Shown here: positions 35,239-38,212 of the stretch, piece by piece | Layout: the number at the start of each line of letters is the position of its first letter | Position numbering within the stretch: the first letter of the stretch is position 1 | From: CAZJHX01 sp964545715 | GTDB taxonomy: Bacteria > Myxococcota_A > UBA9042 > GCA-2863065 | DNA: 38,212 nt | Direction: 5' to 3' | Assembly: GCA_964545715.1 (NCBI GenBank) | Contig: CAZJHX010000100.1 | Location: 1 to 38,212 of the forward strand | Notes under the pieces: model-generated | The model's database searches: none | Seen by the model: the letters and a program-made list of their open reading frames with translations, nothing else | What the model was told of the DNA's origin: nothing | Program-made: the position numbers and the translations under genes

Positions 35239-35269
35239 TCGGCGTCTTCCCCGCAGGTAATTGCATTGA

Positions 35270-35292
35270 ACTCGTGGTTGAAACGCACGAGT
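35270..35292. other. Inverted repeat in the leader of the sigma-factor gene
   Basis: ACTCGTG (35270-35276) and CACGAGT (35286-35292) are perfect inverted arms with a 9-base spacer. They would sit in the 5' leader of the sigma mRNA made from the ECF promoter, so either an RNA hairpin or a regulator site is possible. The leader is shared with the divergent CAP gene. Confidence 0.4.
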
Positions 35293-35329
35293 CGACGCAG
35301 GGATCTATCTGAGCCCCAACGTCACAACA

Positions 35330-35358
35330 CTTTGAGCCCGCCGGTCGTTCAAAGTTCC
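35330..35358 (-). promoter_or_regulatory. Predicted ECF-type promoter of the sigma/anti-sigma operon
   Basis: On the minus strand GGAACTT (35358-35352) is an exact match to the classic ECF -35. TCAAAG (35335-35330) follows 16 bases later as a -10. The promoter sits about 92 bases before the sigma start and points to autoregulation by the sigma factor encoded here. Confidence 0.6.
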
Positions 35359-35413
35359 CCGGGATTATGTCGACCTTAAGACCGCAGGCCCCCGTCCCGT
35401 TCACCAGGTTGGG

Positions 35414-36667
35414 ATGGTTAGGCATCGGCTCATTTCTATTTCGCTCGGGTTCCTCATCGCTGCTTGCGCACCGTACGGGGAGGCGGCGATCGCTCATTCG
35501 GACGGCGACGCGTTCAAGCGGCCGCAGCCGGTGCGCAGCCCGCTGGACCCGCAGGAGCCGATGCAGCTTGGACACGCGCCCGAAAACGCGACCACCGCAC
35601 AAAACAACGCGCTGTGGTGGGTCAACACCTACCGAATTCGCGCCGGCCTCGGCCCGCTGCACATGATCGGGCAGCTGAATGACGCATCCGGCGCGCATGC
35701 GAACTATGTCCTGCTGCACCCCGATCTGTACGAAGACGAAGGCCTCAGCGTGCACGAGGAGGCGCCCGACCGGGACGGCTTCTTTGGCGAGCGCTTCTGG
35801 GAGCGCATGAAGGTCGCCGGCTACAACGGGCTGCCGTTCCGCGAGGTCATCGCGTACCAGGCGACGCCCGCCGCCGCAGTCGCCCACTGGATGGAGACGG
35901 TCTATCACCGCCTGCCGCTGCTGCACCCGGCCGCCCAACATGTGGGCTACGCCGAGCGCCATCTGGGCAAGGCGCGCATCAACGTGCTGGACGTGGGCGC
36001 CGGGGACGGGGTCGAGCCCATCATTCCCGGGGGCGTGGTCTGGCCGCCGGACGGCGCCACCAACGTCGCGCTCGCCTGGGACGGGTTGGAGAGCCCTCAG
36101 CCGCCGCCGCCGCCGTCGGGGTATCCGTCCGGTCCGGTTGTCACGCTGACGTTTGCGCTCAACACCGAGTTCGAGGTGCTGCAGCACTTCATCAAGGACA
36201 CCGACACGGACGCCATGCTGCCGCACACGCTGCTGACGCCCAAGAACGACACGAACCTCCAGGGCGAGAGCTCGGTCGCGCTGTACACGGACGAGCCGCT
36301 GCTGCCCGGTCGCACCTATGAGGTCCGCGTCCGCGGCGTGGCCGACGGGGTCGAGTTCTTCCGCAGCTGGACGTTCACGACGCGCGCAGCGACGAGCTGC
36401 GGCTTGCTGACTCAGGACTGCGGCATCGGCCGGGCCTGCTACGGCACGCGCGAGGATGACGGGGTCTGCGCCTGGGCGGGCGCGCACGTCGAGGGCGCCA
36501 CCTGTGACTTTCAAAACGACTGCAAGGCCGGCATGACCTGCGTAAGCAGCACCTGCCGGCGCTACTGCACACTCGATGCGTCATTCGCCGAGTGCTCGAT
36601 CATCTGTGACAATGGGTACGCAGCCATCGACAAGGCAGCCGGCCTGGGAGTCTGCGCCGCGCCGTAG
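35414..36667 (+). CDS. CAP-domain lipoprotein with Cys-rich C-terminus
   Basis: A 417-residue lipoprotein (LIAAC, Cys18). Residues about 60-200 form a CAP/SCP-like domain (NTYRIRAGLGPLHM, GAHANYVLLHPD, HEEAP, GERFWERM, AVAHWMETVYHRLPLL). Its His/Glu positions resemble those of the family cavity, but enzymatic activity is uncertain. A Pro run (PQPPPPPSGYP) leads to an immunoglobulin-like domain (VVTLTFALNTEFEV, about 240-320). The C-terminus has at least ten Cys (about 335-415), likely disulfide-bonded outside the cell. It is exported and surface-anchored. It diverges from the ECF sigma gene; no strong promoter of its own was seen. Function unknown, perhaps cell-surface interaction. Confidence 0.9.
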   Translation: MVRHRLISISLGFLIAACAPYGEAAIAHSDGDAFKRPQPVRSPLDPQEPMQLGHAPENATTAQNNALWWVNTYRIRAGLGPLHMIGQLNDASGAHANYVLLHPDLYEDEGLSVHEEAPDRDGFFGERFWERMKVAGYNGLPFREVIAYQATPAAAVAHWMETVYHRLPLLHPAAQHVGYAERHLGKARINVLDVGAGDGVEPIIPGGVVWPPDGATNVALAWDGLESPQPPPPPSGYPSGPVVTLTFALNTEFEVLQHFIKDTDTDAMLPHTLLTPKNDTNLQGESSVALYTDEPLLPGRTYEVRVRGVADGVEFFRSWTFTTRAATSCGLLTQDCGIGRACYGTREDDGVCAWAGAHVEGATCDFQNDCKAGMTCVSSTCRRYCTLDASFAECSIICDNGYAAIDKAAGLGVCAAP

Positions 36668-36669
36668 GG

Positions 36670-37434
36670 CTACTGGACGGTCTTGCCCAGCTGCATGGCC
36701 GCCCACTCCGCGATGCGCTCCGCCATCAGCGGCACCTTCTTGAACATCTTCGTCCCGTGGGCCTGCCGCGGATTCACCTGCAGCAGCACGGCCTTCGAGC
36801 GGTCCGGCAGCGCCTGGTAAAGCTGCTTGGCGCCTTTGTCCGCCTCATCCCGTGACGTGACCAGCAGGAGCGGGCGAGTGCCCCAGCGTTTGATGTGCTC
36901 CATGGACGGGATCGCCATGTAGTGCTTGCCGGGGGTCATCAGAACCGCGGCGCGCACCTTGGTCTTCGGGTTGGCGGCCACGTAATGCAGGGCGACGCTG
37001 CAGCCGACGCTGGCGCCGACCAGGACCACCTTCTTGGACGGTATCCCCTTGGACTTGAGCCACTTCATGCCGGCCAGAACGTCCAGGTGCATCGAGGTGA
37101 AGACGGCCTCCTCCCGGCTGTTGATCTTGTACTCATAGTCGACCTTGCCCTGCTGCTTTGACTCACCATGGCCTCGCAGGTCCAGCGCCAGCACGCCCAG
37201 CCCCTCTTTGGCGGCGTGCGCGTAGAGCGGCTTCCAGACGAAGCGGTGCATCTTGTACTCATGAAGCAGCACCAGCACGCCACGCTTGGCGCCGGTGGGG
37301 GCGACGTAGTCCGCCGCGATTTGAAGCCCGTCTTTGGTCTTTAGCGTGATGCGCTTGGCGTCGGCCGTTGAAGCGACCGTCGCAAAAAGAGCCAAAACCA
37401 GCATGATGAGCGTGTTTCGCATGGCGCGCACCAT
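36670..37434 (-). CDS. Exported alpha/beta hydrolase
   Basis: A 254-residue protein with a signal peptide (LIMLVLALFATVASTADA) and an alpha/beta-hydrolase fold. It has the oxyanion segment VLLHEYKMHRFVW, DLRGHGES after strand 4, nucleophile Ser in GASVGCS, and a late His in RQAHGTKMF. A catalytic Asp is probably in SRDEADKG. It should be periplasmic or secreted and could be an esterase or lipase; the substrate is not predictable. Translation may start at ATG 37422 or ATG 37434. It ends two bases from the opposing CAP gene. Confidence 0.9.
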   Translation of the reverse strand: MVRAMRNTLIMLVLALFATVASTADAKRITLKTKDGLQIAADYVAPTGAKRGVLVLLHEYKMHRFVWKPLYAHAAKEGLGVLALDLRGHGESKQQGKVDYEYKINSREEAVFTSMHLDVLAGMKWLKSKGIPSKKVVLVGASVGCSVALHYVAANPKTKVRAAVLMTPGKHYMAIPSMEHIKRWGTRPLLLVTSRDEADKGAKQLYQALPDRSKAVLLQVNPRQAHGTKMFKKVPLMAERIAEWAAMQLGKTVQ

Positions 37435-37455
37435 ACCATGTTAGGGTCGGCGGGT

Positions 37456-38212
37456 ATGGGCGCCGGCGCTCCAATCGATGACTTCCTCTCCCATATCGCA
37501 GCGGTTCGCGCGCTCTCGCCGCGCACCGTGCGTGCGTACACAGCGGACCTGAATGAGTTCATGGCCTTTCTGGCCGAGAAGAACCTGACATGGGACGGGG
37601 TTGACAGTGGTGGGGTGCGTTCCTATCTTCACCGCCTGTATGGGCGACTGAAGCCCTCCAGCATCGCTCGGAAGCTGGCCTCGTTGCGCACGTTTTACAA
37701 GTACGCAGTGGCCATCGAGCGGTTGGAAAAGAGTCCTTGCGAGGGCGTCCGATCTCCGTCCGGCGGCAGGCGGGCACCCCGTGTGCTCGATACCGAGGAG
37801 GTGGATCGGCTGCTGACGCGCACGGCCCGCGCGGGCGCTGACGACACGTCACACCGCCGGGACGCGGCGATTCTCGAGGTGCTCTACGGCGGCGGCCTTC
37901 GTGTCAGCGAGGCGGTCGGGCTGGATGTGGAGAACGTCGACCGGGACGCTCAGCTCGTGCGCGTGCATGGGAAGGGCAACAAGGAGCGCATCGTGCCGAT
38001 CGGCCAACCCGCCATCGACGCCATCAACAGCTACCTGGAGGTCCGACGGCCGGCCGAGGGCGTGACCGCGCTCTTTCTGAACCGCTTCGGGAACCGGCTC
38101 AGCGACCGCTACGTGCGCACCATCCTCAACAAACGACATCACGACGCAGGGGGTTGGGACCCTGTGCACCCGCACGCGCTGCGTCACTCGGCGGCGACCC
38201 ATCTGCTGGATG
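37456..38212 (+). CDS. xerC: Site-specific tyrosine recombinase XerC (3' end cut off)
   Basis: The first 252 codons of a tyrosine recombinase that resolves chromosome dimers at dif with XerD. The N-terminal SAM-like core-binding domain (SPRTVRAYTADLNEFMAFL) and the catalytic domain (GGGLRVSEAVGL, GKGNKERIVPIG) are present. Catalytic Arg149, Lys173 and the H240-x-x-R243 pair (HALRH) are visible; the final His/Trp and nucleophile Tyr lie beyond the window edge. It starts at ATG 37456, 21 bases from the divergent hydrolase. XerD is nearly identical in style, so the XerC name rests on overall resemblance. This is not a phage integrase, as no other phage gene is near. Confidence 0.9.
   Translation, partial: MGAGAPIDDFLSHIAAVRALSPRTVRAYTADLNEFMAFLAEKNLTWDGVDSGGVRSYLHRLYGRLKPSSIARKLASLRTFYKYAVAIERLEKSPCEGVRSPSGGRRAPRVLDTEEVDRLLTRTARAGADDTSHRRDAAILEVLYGGGLRVSEAVGLDVENVDRDAQLVRVHGKGNKERIVPIGQPAIDAINSYLEVRRPAEGVTALFLNRFGNRLSDRYVRTILNKRHHDAGGWDPVHPHALRHSAATHLLD

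Noticed and set aside
37456..38212. Phage or integron integrase at the window end
   Set aside because: No attachment-site repeats, cassette or phage gene is near, and the motif spacing fits housekeeping XerC/XerD.

Overview
This is a GC-rich, gene-dense chromosomal segment with housekeeping genes throughout: secA, alaS, recA, cinA, pilT, alr, xerC and glnB. No tRNA, rRNA, CRISPR array, insertion sequence or prophage gene was seen. Many proteins are surface lipoproteins with Asp/Pro-rich linkers behind the lipobox. They occur with a Ser/Thr kinase, a J-like/TPR protein, zinc-ribbon proteins and an HD-GYP regulator. This mix fits a predatory or social deltaproteobacterial lineage of the Myxococcota/Bradymonadota type. 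That placement is inferred from style and content; no marker comparison was possible.

Layout. 1-4349 (+): secA with a good promoter, a one-base-overlapping small protein with a histone-fold-like C-terminus, and a GT4 glycosyltransferase. 4316-4750 (-): a small unknown protein that overlaps the glycosyltransferase tail. 4832-6214 (+): a Ser/Thr kinase fused to a degenerate cyclase-like domain. 6223-8004 (-): a large lipoprotein. 8050-13608 (+): a PIG-O-like membrane phosphodiesterase, a lipoprotein, a pseudo-receiver/J-like/TPR protein and a zinc-ribbon membrane protein.

13609-29292 (-): about 15.7 kb of co-directional genes. In transcription order they are alr, a HAD-IB phosphatase, a GAF ORF plus a histidine kinase in two frames, an HD-GYP response regulator, glnB, a zinc-ribbon protein, cinA-recA behind a perfect inverted repeat, pilT-alaS, an acidic protein, a glutamate-cysteine ligase, and a fused beta-helix/diheme cytochrome lipoprotein. 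Several junctions are ATGA, GTGA or CTGA overlaps, which point to translational coupling.

29351-33870 (+): a PHP-domain lipoprotein and a radical SAM protein. 33876-35238 (-): an ECF sigma factor and its zinc-binding anti-sigma factor, preceded by a GGAACTT-type promoter. 35414-36667 (+): a CAP-domain lipoprotein. 36670-37434 (-): an exported alpha/beta hydrolase. 37456 to the end (+): xerC, cut by the window edge.

Themes: secretion (SecA) next to many exported lipoproteins; envelope building (alr, GT4, PIG-O-like enzyme); signalling (kinase, GAF/HK, HD-GYP, ECF/anti-sigma, PII); DNA repair (cinA-recA). All five convergent gene pairs meet within 8 bp or overlap, so they leave no room for intrinsic terminators between them. 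The most interesting items are the fused beta-helix/cytochrome protein, the PIG-O-like enzyme, the histone-fold-like small protein, the inverted repeat before cinA-recA, the apparent CTG start of the glutamate-cysteine ligase, and the split GAF/histidine-kinase gene.
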